DNA of 44,530 bases from Thermodesulfobacteriaceae bacterium UBA6232 (GTDB taxonomy: Bacteria; Desulfobacterota; Thermodesulfobacteria; Thermodesulfobacteriales; Thermodesulfobacteriaceae), in the NCBI GenBank assembly GCA_002441555.1, contig DJWK01000001.1:1-44530 (forward strand), given 5' to 3'. Below the pieces are notes generated by a model. The model was not told where the DNA came from. It did not search any database and saw nothing but the letters and a program-made list of their open reading frames with translations. A program made the position numbers and the translations under genes. This document shows positions 26,068 to 33,587 of the stretch, piece by piece (within the stretch, counting starts at the first letter, position 1; each line of letters starts with the position of its first letter).

Positions 26068-27767
26068 TTAACAGGCTCTCCCCATCTTCTTGGGAAACTA
26101 ATTCCACCAAGGGGAAGATAAACCCTTTCATACCCTTCTGCCTTAAGAATCCTCGCAACTTCATAGGCTCTGCGGGAGGAATTACAAATAAGAATAATAT
26201 CTTTGTCTCTGGGAATTTCGTCAACATGGTATCTGAATTCCTGATAAAGAATGTGTTTTACATTAGAAAAGTTTTTCACATTGTGCTCTGCCTCTTTGGG
26301 GTGACGAAGATCAATAATTAAAGAATTGGGATCTCCCTCTTTCATGCGTCTCAAAACTTCCTCCCAGTCCATGGGCTCAAAAAGACCGTGAATAATATTG
26401 TCTGCCACATGGGCGGTATCGTGAATGGGATCAAGGGCTGAATTAAAAGGAGGAGAATAGGCAAGCTCAAGATTTATGAGATCCTCAACCAAGGGCTTAT
26501 GAGGAAGAATACTTGAAATAGCATGAATCCTTGCAAGGGTTCCATCGGTAAAGGGGCCAACTGCCTGAAAACCAAGAACCCTTGTTGTGATTTTATCAAA
26601 AATAAGGGCATAATAAGCATATTTGGCATCGGGGTAAAAGTGTGATCTTTCTGTCTGATTATTAAGGGCATAGCTTGCAGAAAAGCCTTCAGCCTTTGCC
26701 TGAGAAAGGGTAAGGCCAACTCCTCCCACTGCAAGATCAAAACACTTCATTATGAAAGCACCAACCGTTCCTTTGAAGGTAGCTTGCCCTCCGCAAATAT
26801 TTGTTCCGATAACCCTTCCCTGACGATTAGCAAGCGATCCCATGGGCATAACCACCTTTTTTCCAGTAATAAGATGGGTTATCTCAATGCAATCTCCACC
26901 CGCATAAATATCGGGATCTGAAGTTTGAAGTCTCTCATTTACAACAATTCCCCCTGTAAGAGGTGAAACTAAAAGTCCTGCCTTTTTAGCAAGCTCACTA
27001 TTAGGTGTCACCCCCACTGCCACAAGCACAAGATCAGCAGGATAAAAATCTTCTTCTGTTTTAACTCCAGTTACTTTTCCATCTTTACCAACAATTTCCT
27101 TAATTCTGGCATTAAGAACTACTTTTACCCCCTTTTCTCTTAGGTGATATTCAACCATTCTTGCGGTAAAAGGATCAAGGTTTCTTGGCAAAACCTGCGG
27201 GAAATATTCAAGAAGGGTTACAGGAAGCCCCCAGAGATCAGAAAAGGCCTCGGCCATCTCAAGGCCAATAAGCCCTGCTCCTATAACAAGGGGTTTTTCA
27301 ACCTCTCCCCTTGCTATTTTTTCCTTAATTTCTATGGCTTTATGAAGGTTTGAAAGGGTATAAACCCCTTCAAGATCAATTCCCGGAATATTTAAGGTGC
27401 GGGGAATTGATCCAGTGGCTATAACCAGCTTATCATAGGGGATTTCCTCAGTTTTATTTGTGTCAAGATGGCGCACCTTTACGGTTTTTCTCTTGCTGTC
27501 AATCTCTTCAGCAAGAGTTTTGGTTAAAACTGTTAAACCCTTGGCATCCCGAAAAAACTTTTCATCTCTTACCACATGAAAGGAGGTCTCTCTCAAAGCA
27601 TTTTCATGAGGGATATCTCCAGAAACAAAATAGGGAATCCCGCAGGCTCCATAGGAAATGAGGTCGTCTTTATCAATAAGAATTACCTCTGCCTTGGGAT
27701 TTAGCCTTTTTACCCTGCAGGCAGCTTTGGCTCCGCAGGCGTTGGCTCCAATTACCACAACCTGCAT
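26064..27767 (-). CDS. CoA-disulfide reductase / persulfide reductase with C-terminal rhodanese domain
   Basis: A 567-residue flavoprotein. The N-terminal ~450 residues are a pyridine-nucleotide disulfide oxidoreductase: FAD motif VIGANACGAKAA, single redox cysteine in SYGACGIPYFVSG (C43), NAD(P) motif VIGAGLIGLEMAEAF and the second FAD motif DIYAGGDC. The last ~100 residues are a rhodanese domain with active-loop CNSSRRAY. This matches the CoADR-Rhd/Npsr group, which reduce CoA disulfide, CoA persulfide or polysulfide and are common in sulfur-metabolising microbes. GGAGGGG precedes the ATG. It heads the long minus-strand run behind the promoter at 27796-27824. Confidence 0.92.
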   Translation of the reverse strand: MQVVVIGANACGAKAACRVKRLNPKAEVILIDKDDLISYGACGIPYFVSGDIPHENALRETSFHVVRDEKFFRDAKGLTVLTKTLAEEIDSKRKTVKVRHLDTNKTEEIPYDKLVIATGSIPRTLNIPGIDLEGVYTLSNLHKAIEIKEKIARGEVEKPLVIGAGLIGLEMAEAFSDLWGLPVTLLEYFPQVLPRNLDPFTARMVEYHLREKGVKVVLNARIKEIVGKDGKVTGVKTEEDFYPADLVLVAVGVTPNSELAKKAGLLVSPLTGGIVVNERLQTSDPDIYAGGDCIEITHLITGKKVVMPMGSLANRQGRVIGTNICGGQATFKGTVGAFIMKCFDLAVGGVGLTLSQAKAEGFSASYALNNQTERSHFYPDAKYAYYALIFDKITTRVLGFQAVGPFTDGTLARIHAISSILPHKPLVEDLINLELAYSPPFNSALDPIHDTAHVADNIIHGLFEPMDWEEVLRRMKEGDPNSLIIDLRHPKEAEHNVKNFSNVKHILYQEFRYHVDEIPRDKDIILICNSSRRAYEVARILKAEGYERVYLPLGGISFPRRWGEPVK

Positions 27768-27795
27768 TTTTCCCCTCCATTAATTTAAATCTCAT

Positions 27796-27824
27796 ATTCT
27801 ACCACTAAAAAGGCCCCCTGCCAA
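27796..27824 (-). promoter_or_regulatory. Promoter of the 11-gene minus-strand run
   Basis: On the minus strand TTGGCA (27824-27819), a 17-base spacer and TAGAAT (27801-27796) precede the first ATG (27767) by about 30 bases. It is well placed to drive the CoA-disulfide reductase gene and those after it. Confidence 0.65.
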
Positions 27825-27832
27825 TTTTAGTG
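27803..27832. promoter_or_regulatory. Perfect inverted repeat around the operon -35 box
   Basis: CACTAAAA (27803-27810) and TTTTAGTG (27825-27832) form an 8-bp inverted repeat with 14 bases between the arms. One arm abuts the -35 box and the other lies in the spacer, as for a repressor operator. The RNA hairpin would be weak, so a protein site is the more natural reading. Confidence 0.4.
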
Positions 27833-27852
27833 AAAAAGCTTTTCCAAAACTA

Positions 27853-27879
27853 TTGCAAAAAATTTTTAAAGAGTATAAT
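27853..27879 (+). promoter_or_regulatory. Promoter of the small membrane protein, near-leaderless
   Basis: A perfect TATAAT (27874-27879) ends 8 bases before the ATG at 27888. TTGCAA (27853-27858) is a -35 candidate with a short 15-base spacer. The transcript should begin within a few bases of the ATG, and no RBS is present. Confidence 0.55.
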
Positions 27880-27887
27880 ATCATTTT

Positions 27888-28343
27888 ATGCTTCCTCTTC
27901 TTTATGCTCTGCATGCGTTATTTGTGCTTTTATGGATTGGTGGGGTAGCCTTTGTTACTATGATTATTTTTCCCCTTCTTGCCAGAATGGAAAATTCCTT
28001 GGAACAGGTTTTAACCTTTCAGCGCATTGAAAATCGCTTTGCCAAATTAGCAAGAATTTATGTTCTTTTAACGGGTCTTACTGGGTTTGCTATTTTATTT
28101 CTTACAGGGAAAAAGCAAATTCTATTTACCTCAAGGGCTTATCATATCTGGCTTATGCTTTTGGTTTGGGTAATGTATGCCCTTATTTTAATCTTTGAAA
28201 GAAGATTCCTTTCCCTCTTTTTTAAGGATCCTCAGAAATTTGATGTGGATAAAGTAATCAAGCGCCTTTCCAATTTTCATTGGTTTATCTTATTCTTAAG
28301 TTTACTTGCGGTCTTCCTTGGAGTTTACGGAACACATTTATAA
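27888..28343 (+). CDS. Small integral membrane protein, CopD/DUF4149-like
   Basis: A 151-residue inner-membrane protein with four predicted membrane helices (about 4-30, 54-72, 84-104 and 130-149) and a charged loop after the third. The start LYALHALFVLLWIGGVAFVTMIIFPLL and a late HWF resemble CopD-like or DUF4149/DUF2269 proteins, some with haem- or copper-linked roles. The match is by general pattern only and no function is assigned. It is a single-gene unit, divergent from the operon at 27767 and convergent with the secreted-protein gene. Confidence 0.7.
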   Translation: MLPLLYALHALFVLLWIGGVAFVTMIIFPLLARMENSLEQVLTFQRIENRFAKLARIYVLLTGLTGFAILFLTGKKQILFTSRAYHIWLMLLVWVMYALILIFERRFLSLFFKDPQKFDVDKVIKRLSNFHWFILFLSLLAVFLGVYGTHL

Positions 28344-28363
28344 GAGGGGCTTTAGAAAATTTT

Positions 28364-29476
28364 CTATGGAAGAGAAATCTCAAAAGGATCAGAATAATAA
28401 CCTTCGGAAGAAACCAAACGCAATTTCAAGGTAATTTCAGAAAGGCCAAAGTTTTGAAGATAATTTTTATGGGTATAGTTTAACCAATAAGAGGTTTGAA
28501 GGGGGCTTTTTTCTCCCTCTTCGGGATTTAAAAGAGAAATTTTGGTTTTTGGGGTTTTAGCGCAATAATAATCCAGCCTCAAATAGGCCTTAAAGGTATC
28601 CTGGGGATCGGGTAAAAAGATGGCCAAGTAAAATCTTTTATCAGGGCCAGTGGACAACATAGGGGTATAGGGGGCCTCTCTGTAGCTTTCATTTGGTGTA
28701 GGCCCTGTATAAAGGTAACCCCCTAGATAGGCTACAGGACAATTCTTTAAGGCCACCTCTTTTGGATTTAAAGTTTCAATATCTATATATAGAGCCTTTT
28801 CCACATAGGGATATATTTTAAACACGATTTCAACATCAGAAGAAGAAACTTTATTTACAGAAAGTATTTTTATTTCACCCTCTCTTGCTATTTCAAGTTT
28901 TACGGGATAAAGATCCAAATAGTGATAATTTTCTTCCCTGTAATTCTTAGGATCAGGATTAACTACATTTACATACCCCTTTTCGCAAAGAAGATATAAC
29001 CTCCTGGGAAGTTCCTTTACATCAATCCATTTCTTTTGGCCTTCCTTTACCTCTGTAGGGTTATTTCTTAAATCTAAAGGGTGAGCAAGATAGGGTTCTT
29101 TATTTAGCTCAACTACAGCATTAAGAGCCTTAACATAAATATTTCCTCGATGGGTATAGCCCCACTCTTTAACTACAGCTTGAAGGACCTCTTCAGGAGT
29201 CATATCAGTTAAAAATTTACAGGTTGGAGCCTGAAAGTTAATTTTAGGATTCATAAAATCAGGAAGAATCCCTGAAAGCATGTATCCACCTTTTTTCAAT
29301 TTTACCCATGCCATCTCAAAAAAGGGCTCTCTGTAAAGTCTTACCACATATTGCGTCTGTATAAAATTATTATTGCTTACTCTGTAAGAGACTTCCTTTT
29401 CAATGGTTGAGGCACAAAGAAAATGGGGCAGGAAGCCCTGCCCCAAAAGGAAAATTATAAAAATAAAAAGAAACAT
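28364..29476 (-). CDS. Exported protein of unknown function
   Basis: A 370-residue protein I do not recognise. An N-terminal hydrophobic stretch of about 20 residues (FLFIFIIFLLGQGFLPHFLCAS) is a signal peptide; the cysteine near its end could be a lipidation site, but the context is not a good lipobox. The mature part is rich in aromatic residues and short predicted beta strands, e.g. VSYRVSNNNFIQTQYVVRLY, KALYIDIETLNP and SYWLNYTHKNY, suggesting a beta-rich extracytoplasmic domain. It starts 3 bases after the preceding jelly-roll-like frame ends (TAG), in the same frame and presumably the same mRNA as the CsgG-like gene. A role with the CsgG-like protein at the cell surface is inference. 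Confidence 0.7.
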   Translation of the reverse strand: MFLFIFIIFLLGQGFLPHFLCASTIEKEVSYRVSNNNFIQTQYVVRLYREPFFEMAWVKLKKGGYMLSGILPDFMNPKINFQAPTCKFLTDMTPEEVLQAVVKEWGYTHRGNIYVKALNAVVELNKEPYLAHPLDLRNNPTEVKEGQKKWIDVKELPRRLYLLCEKGYVNVVNPDPKNYREENYHYLDLYPVKLEIAREGEIKILSVNKVSSSDVEIVFKIYPYVEKALYIDIETLNPKEVALKNCPVAYLGGYLYTGPTPNESYREAPYTPMLSTGPDKRFYLAIFLPDPQDTFKAYLRLDYYCAKTPKTKISLLNPEEGEKSPLQTSYWLNYTHKNYLQNFGLSEITLKLRLVSSEGYYSDPFEISLP

Positions 29477-29479
29477 AAG

Positions 29480-30178
29480 CTATTTAGTGGTAAGCTTGAG
29501 ATCACTTACAAGAACATAGGAACCCTGGCCGATATCATTTCCGAACATCTTTCCAACAATTTTTGAAGGCAGGGCCTTTAAAGCAACGGAATCAACCTGT
29601 GTTGTAAGAACCCTTATGTCATTGATAAAAATATGGGCAAGTTCTCCCTCTTTTTTAAGGAAAAATTTAAATTTTTGCCCTTGAAGACGGTCAGGTAGCC
29701 CTGCTTCATTGGGTATGGGGGTATTCTCTCCCCACTTCCATTGATTTATAGATCTTGGCAAATACAAGGAAAGGGGACTTCCCTCTTTCCCAATAAAAAT
29801 TTGGAATTTTTCTAAGTAGGTCCCTTCCTTAGGTGAATAATAAATTGTTCCTTCAACGGTAAAATCCTTTGAGAGATCAAAATTGGGTATATTTTTTTCA
29901 AAAATCAGATCTCCTTTTGTGGTTGCAAGCCATTTCTTTCCGTCGAGGCTTACACATTCTCCCTGTCCGCGAAGGAGTTTTATGGTTGTCGGAATAAAAG
30001 TGCATTTTGCAAAATTCTCCTCCCATAGAACCTTGGGATAAGGGATTGCTTCAATGGTTGCTCTTCTGAGCCCTCCACTTGATACAGCTTCAGATTGGGT
30101 TTTAAGTGGTTCCTGTGTTGCTGCCATACCTTTTTCGGGCATGCGGGTTTCTTCTTTTACAACTTCACCCTTTTCACC
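29480..30178 (-). CDS. In-frame continuation of the CsgG-like gene after UAG: linker plus jelly-roll-like domain
   Basis: This frame follows the CsgG-like gene directly after its TAG, without a shift. The first ATG is at 30142, giving 220 residues. There is no signal peptide and only a poor RBS. Residues before about 45 are a low-complexity K/E/P/T/S-rich linker (EKGMAATQEPLKTQSEAVSSGG). The rest looks like a beta-sandwich (LWEENFAKC, FTVEGTIYYSP, FKFFLKKEGELAHIFINDIRVL, SYVLVSDLKL), similar in pattern to LamG/laminin-G-like domains attached to secreted proteins. The simplest view is that it was, or by readthrough still is, the C-terminal part of a ~497-residue exported protein. A separate cytoplasmic protein is less likely. 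Confidence 0.6.
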   Translation of the reverse strand, partial: GEKGEVVKEETRMPEKGMAATQEPLKTQSEAVSSGGLRRATIEAIPYPKVLWEENFAKCTFIPTTIKLLRGQGECVSLDGKKWLATTKGDLIFEKNIPNFDLSKDFTVEGTIYYSPKEGTYLEKFQIFIGKEGSPLSLYLPRSINQWKWGENTPIPNEAGLPDRLQGQKFKFFLKKEGELAHIFINDIRVLTTQVDSVALKALPSKIVGKMFGNDIGQGSYVLVSDLKLTTK

Positions 30179-30973
30179 CTAAGTGGTAATTCTCTCACCG
30201 ATTGCAACATCAGAGGGAGCCTGAGCTTTTACTGATTCAACAATAAGGGTTACTGCTCTTGCGATGAAGTCTCTTGTTGCCTCCTCAAGGGGGGTATTTT
30301 TTACTGCCTCAAAATAGGCCCCTCCAATGGTTGTTCTAAAAAGCCCGCCAGCTGCAACCCCCACATTCCACCTCTCTGATTTTCCCTCAACGGTTTTAGC
30401 TGCAAGAATTTCTCCGGTTCTAACCTTAACTATTCTCATATCAAGGGCAATATGGGCTTTACTCTTTCCAAATTTAGCCCCAAGACCAAAAGGCAAGGGC
30501 ACAACAAGGCCACCACCTCCAAGTCCGCTTGCCTTCATCTCAAGGGCCGTTACTGCTCCCACGATAATAAAATCTGCGGTTTTCAAAGTGTTCTGAGGCC
30601 TAACCCCCATAAGTTCAAGCTCTTCCTTTATTTCCTCAAGGGCTATTCTTTCAACCACCTTGAAACAGTTGGTATTGGCAAGGGCAGTGATTAACATATC
30701 AGCAAGGCCATCTCCCAAGGCTTTGGTAGAAAATTCAACTCCCCAGCCAGGACCAAAATAAATCCTGTCTCCCTGACAGGCTGCAGCCTTGCACTTAAAA
30801 CTTTTTGCAGTGATAACTCCGATAGGTTTAGAACAATGAGGAAGCTTTAAAACCCTCTCCTTAACCTCTTTGGCATACTCTTCGTCCGTGGCTTGATCCT
30901 GGGCAAATAGAAGGCCAGAAAATAAAAAAACAAAAAAGGCTATAAAAACAACCAGTTTTCGCATTACAATCAT
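30179..30973 (-). CDS. CsgG/HfaB-like exported protein
   Basis: A 264-residue protein with a signal peptide ending near LLFAQ and no lipobox. It has the CsgG pattern: GLADMLITALANTNCFKVVERIALEEIKEEL, then TADFIIVGAVTALEM, a glycine-rich loop (SGLGGGG), DMRIVKVRTGEILAAKTVEGKSE and a final amphipathic helix region. Relatives form outer-membrane pores for curli or anchor holdfast proteins. Here the lack of a lipobox and the cysteines (PHCSKP, FKCKAAACQG) argue for a variant in the periplasm or surface. GGAGG sits 6 bases before the ATG. It ends in TAG, directly followed in frame by the jelly-roll-like part. Confidence 0.8.
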   Translation of the reverse strand: MIVMRKLVVFIAFFVFLFSGLLFAQDQATDEEYAKEVKERVLKLPHCSKPIGVITAKSFKCKAAACQGDRIYFGPGWGVEFSTKALGDGLADMLITALANTNCFKVVERIALEEIKEELELMGVRPQNTLKTADFIIVGAVTALEMKASGLGGGGLVVPLPFGLGAKFGKSKAHIALDMRIVKVRTGEILAAKTVEGKSERWNVGVAAGGLFRTTIGGAYFEAVKNTPLEEATRDFIARAVTLIVESVKAQAPSDVAIGERITT

Positions 30974-31011
30974 ATTACACCTCCTTAACCTTAAGGTCCT
31001 TCAAATTTTTA

Positions 31012-31038
31012 GTTTTATTAAAATCGAAATTTTGTCAA
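31012..31038 (-). promoter_or_regulatory. Candidate promoter of the CsgG-like locus
   Basis: On the minus strand a perfect TTGACA (31038-31033) is followed by TAAAAC (31017-31012) after a short 15-base spacer, about 40 bases before the ATG at 30973. The -10 choice is uncertain. Confidence 0.4.
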
Positions 31039-31077
31039 GCTTAAAGAATTTTCAAAAACAAGGCTATCTAATAAATT

Positions 31078-33317
31078 TTACCCCAAAGACCTAAGATATT
31101 CCTTAGTTTTTATCCCTGCCTCTTTGGCAAATTTAACTATGGCTTTTACCAAAAGCTGAACCTTTTCATCTTCGGGCAATTTTCTTATCAGAGAGGCATC
31201 TATTTTTATGTAATCCACCTTAAGCTCTACAATTCTTTGAAGACTGGAATAACCGCTTCCAAAATCATCAATGGCAAGTTTGATATCCCTTTCTTTAATT
31301 TCCTTAAGTTTCCCGTAAACCAGTTCCGGATTTCCTATTTCTTCGGTTTCAAGAAATTCAAAAACAAGCCTTGGCCTATCCTTTTTTCCAAAACCTCATC
31401 AAGAAAGACCAAAAAGCCCTCTTCTAAAAAGTCGTTGTAAGAAAGATTTACGGAAACTTCGTAGGGAAGAAATAAAAAGTCCTCTATAGCCATTTGTAAA
31501 ACCCTTTTGGTTATTTCTGGTCCATAACCTGCCTTCTGGGCAATTGTCAAAAATTTAAAGGGACTTATTACTTCACCACTTTTCTCTATAAGTCTAACCA
31601 GGGCCTCAAATTTAGCGGGCTTCCTGGTTTGATTATCTATTATGGGTTGATAATAGGGAAGAATTCTTCCCTCCTTTAAAGCCTCTCTGAACTTTTCAAG
31701 CCAGTAAAGGTTCTCTTCATAAATTTTTCTAAATCTTTCTGAGAGATTAAATTCGCAAGAAAAGGATTTTCTTTTGGCTTTGGTTTCTTCAAGAAGGGTA
31801 TAGGCATCGGTTATTATTTTGTCAGACTCTTCCACTTCACAGAGAGCAACTGCTGTAAAATTGAGAAGTATTTCGGAATTATCAAAAGAAAAGGGTCTTT
31901 CGGATAGCGCCTCTATCTTATCCTGAAGCATATTAATAAAGATTTCTTCTTCACTTCCTTTGGGCTTTTCAAAAAGCACGACAAACTCATCTGCTCCCAC
32001 TCTGTAAGTCTCAGTGCCAAAGGTTTCCTTAAGTCTCTGATAAACCTGTTTTAAAATAATATTACCAGTGTCAATTCCGTAAAGGAAATTTAAACTTTTA
32101 AAGGAATTGATATCTATTAAAAGAAGAACGGGACTTGAAAAGGTCTTTAAGTCATTAAGAAGTTTCTCTCTATTTGGTGTACCCCTTAGGGGATCATGCC
32201 TATATAAATACTCAATTTCTTTTACCTTTTCCTCAAGTTCATCCAGGGAAGCATTCAATACCTTAACAATTTCCGTTATTTCGTCTCCTTTCTCAAGGTA
32301 AATTCTTACGGATAAATCTCCTTCTCCTATTTTCTTTATTCCTTCTGAAACACTTTTAAGCCTTGAAACAACATATTAATAAGACACATAGAAACCTAAT
32401 GAAGTAAAAAGAAATAACAAGGAAATCTAAAAAGAAATAACATGGAAATCCCAAAAATTAAAAAGGCTAACCTTTTAATAAGTCTTATCTTGTGCCTTTT
32501 AATCATCTTCAGATAGTTACTTAAAAGTGTTTCATGAAATTCAATAAAAGCATCCATGACCGTGCTTGAATATTTGAAAAATTCAAAACCGCTCATTGCC
32601 TCAACTTTAAAATTTTTAGCAAAATATTCTCTTAATACGCCTCTGTAAAATTGAAATAATTCGTCAGTTTGTTTAAGTTTTAAAATTAGCTCTTTAGGAA
32701 GTTCTATATTTGCAAGAATCCATTTAATACTTTTGTTATATCCTGCAACAATTTCTAAATAATCCAAGAATTGTTCTCTTTCGTAATCGCTAAGTCCTTG
32801 TTTTATTATGGCTGAACTGGCTAAGGCTCTGATTCTACCAAGGTATTCAACGAAATAAGGTAATTCCATAAGGGAAACTTGTGCAAGGGTCCTTAGATAA
32901 AGATTGGGTTCAGCAAAGAGCTTGTGTTTTTTCACCCTCCTTCCTTAAATAAAGAAGACCTTCATTAATCAGGTATGTATGTTTTAAAAAATTCTCTTCG
33001 GCACTTCCTTTATAACGGTCAATTCTTAAGGATTCGTAGGTTTCTTTAAACTTCTGGAATATTTTTTTATCCTCTTCATTATAAACTGAAAGATCTTCAA
33101 TTTTTTTAAAGATAGCCTCTATTTCTCCTTCAATTCTTTTAAGCTCTTTTATAACCCTTTCTTTTTCTTCTTCTTTATCTCCTAAGGGTTTATCCATTTT
33201 TATTTCTGGATAAATAAAATAAAAACCTATAAATAATCCGAGTAACCAGGGAATAAAGGCGAGAATCTGAAGGGTAATAAGGAGCTGCTTAAGGGTAAAC
33301 CTTTTAAGAAGTCCCAT
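31078..33317 (-). pseudogene. Broken HAMP-GGDEF-EAL sensor gene (several lesions)
   Basis: Pieces in different frames add up to one ancestral membrane sensor. Piece 1 (33317-32910) has a membrane helix (QLLITLQILAFIPWLLGLF) and helical sensor region. Piece 2 (32935-32396) continues the sensor and enters a second membrane helix. Piece 3 (32375-31335) has HAMP (KKIGEGDLSVRI), a degenerate GGDEF (RVGADEF) and the first half of EAL (KFEALVRL). Piece 4 (to 31078) continues EAL (EFLETEEIG, LAIDDFGSGYSS, DYIKIDAS) but ends without the last catalytic E and Q region. Lesions: a shift at a T6 run on the plus strand (32927-32932), a 23-bp tandem duplication (32405-32450), an in-frame TAA (32376-32378), a shift at T6 (31382-31387), and loss of the EAL end. 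Cyclic di-GMP turnover is very unlikely. Confidence 0.85.
32405..32450. repeat. 23-bp tandem duplication inside the pseudogene
   Basis: Two adjacent 23-base copies (32405-32427 and 32428-32450) begin TAAAAAGAAATAACA and end GGAAATC; they differ at one base. Removing one copy restores a sensible second membrane helix in the sensor gene, so the duplication is the lesion. It may have arisen by replication slippage. Confidence 0.9.
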
Positions 33318-33587
33318 TTGTTATTATTATATATAAAATTTTTAGCTTTAAAAGCTTACTGAAAATATATTTCAGGTGCTGAGATGGCAATAGGAAATGA
33401 CTGAATTTTTAAAATGATTGAAATAATACTTTAAAAACGGGAATTGTTCACCTTTTAACCAAAAGTGATAAAGAGGTTCTCAAAAAAGAAAAAACTTCTT
33501 ATAAATCCTTTTATCCAAACAAACTACTTATCCCTTCCCCTATCCCCGATTGAAGTAAAAATAAGGCTTCTTATAAATTAAATTAGC
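33318..33587. other. Gene-free gap between pseudogene and trpB2
   Basis: This is 270 AT-rich bases. A TATAAT-like box on the minus strand near 33325 may have served the pseudogene. A sequence like CTTCTTATAAAT occurs twice (about 33496 and 33570). No gene or structured RNA was seen. Confidence 0.5.

Noticed and set aside
29476..29482. Readthrough from the jelly-roll-like frame into the 370-residue protein, since both share a frame with TAG between
   Set aside because: The 370-residue protein has its own ATG and a clear signal peptide directly after the stop, so it is a separate gene.
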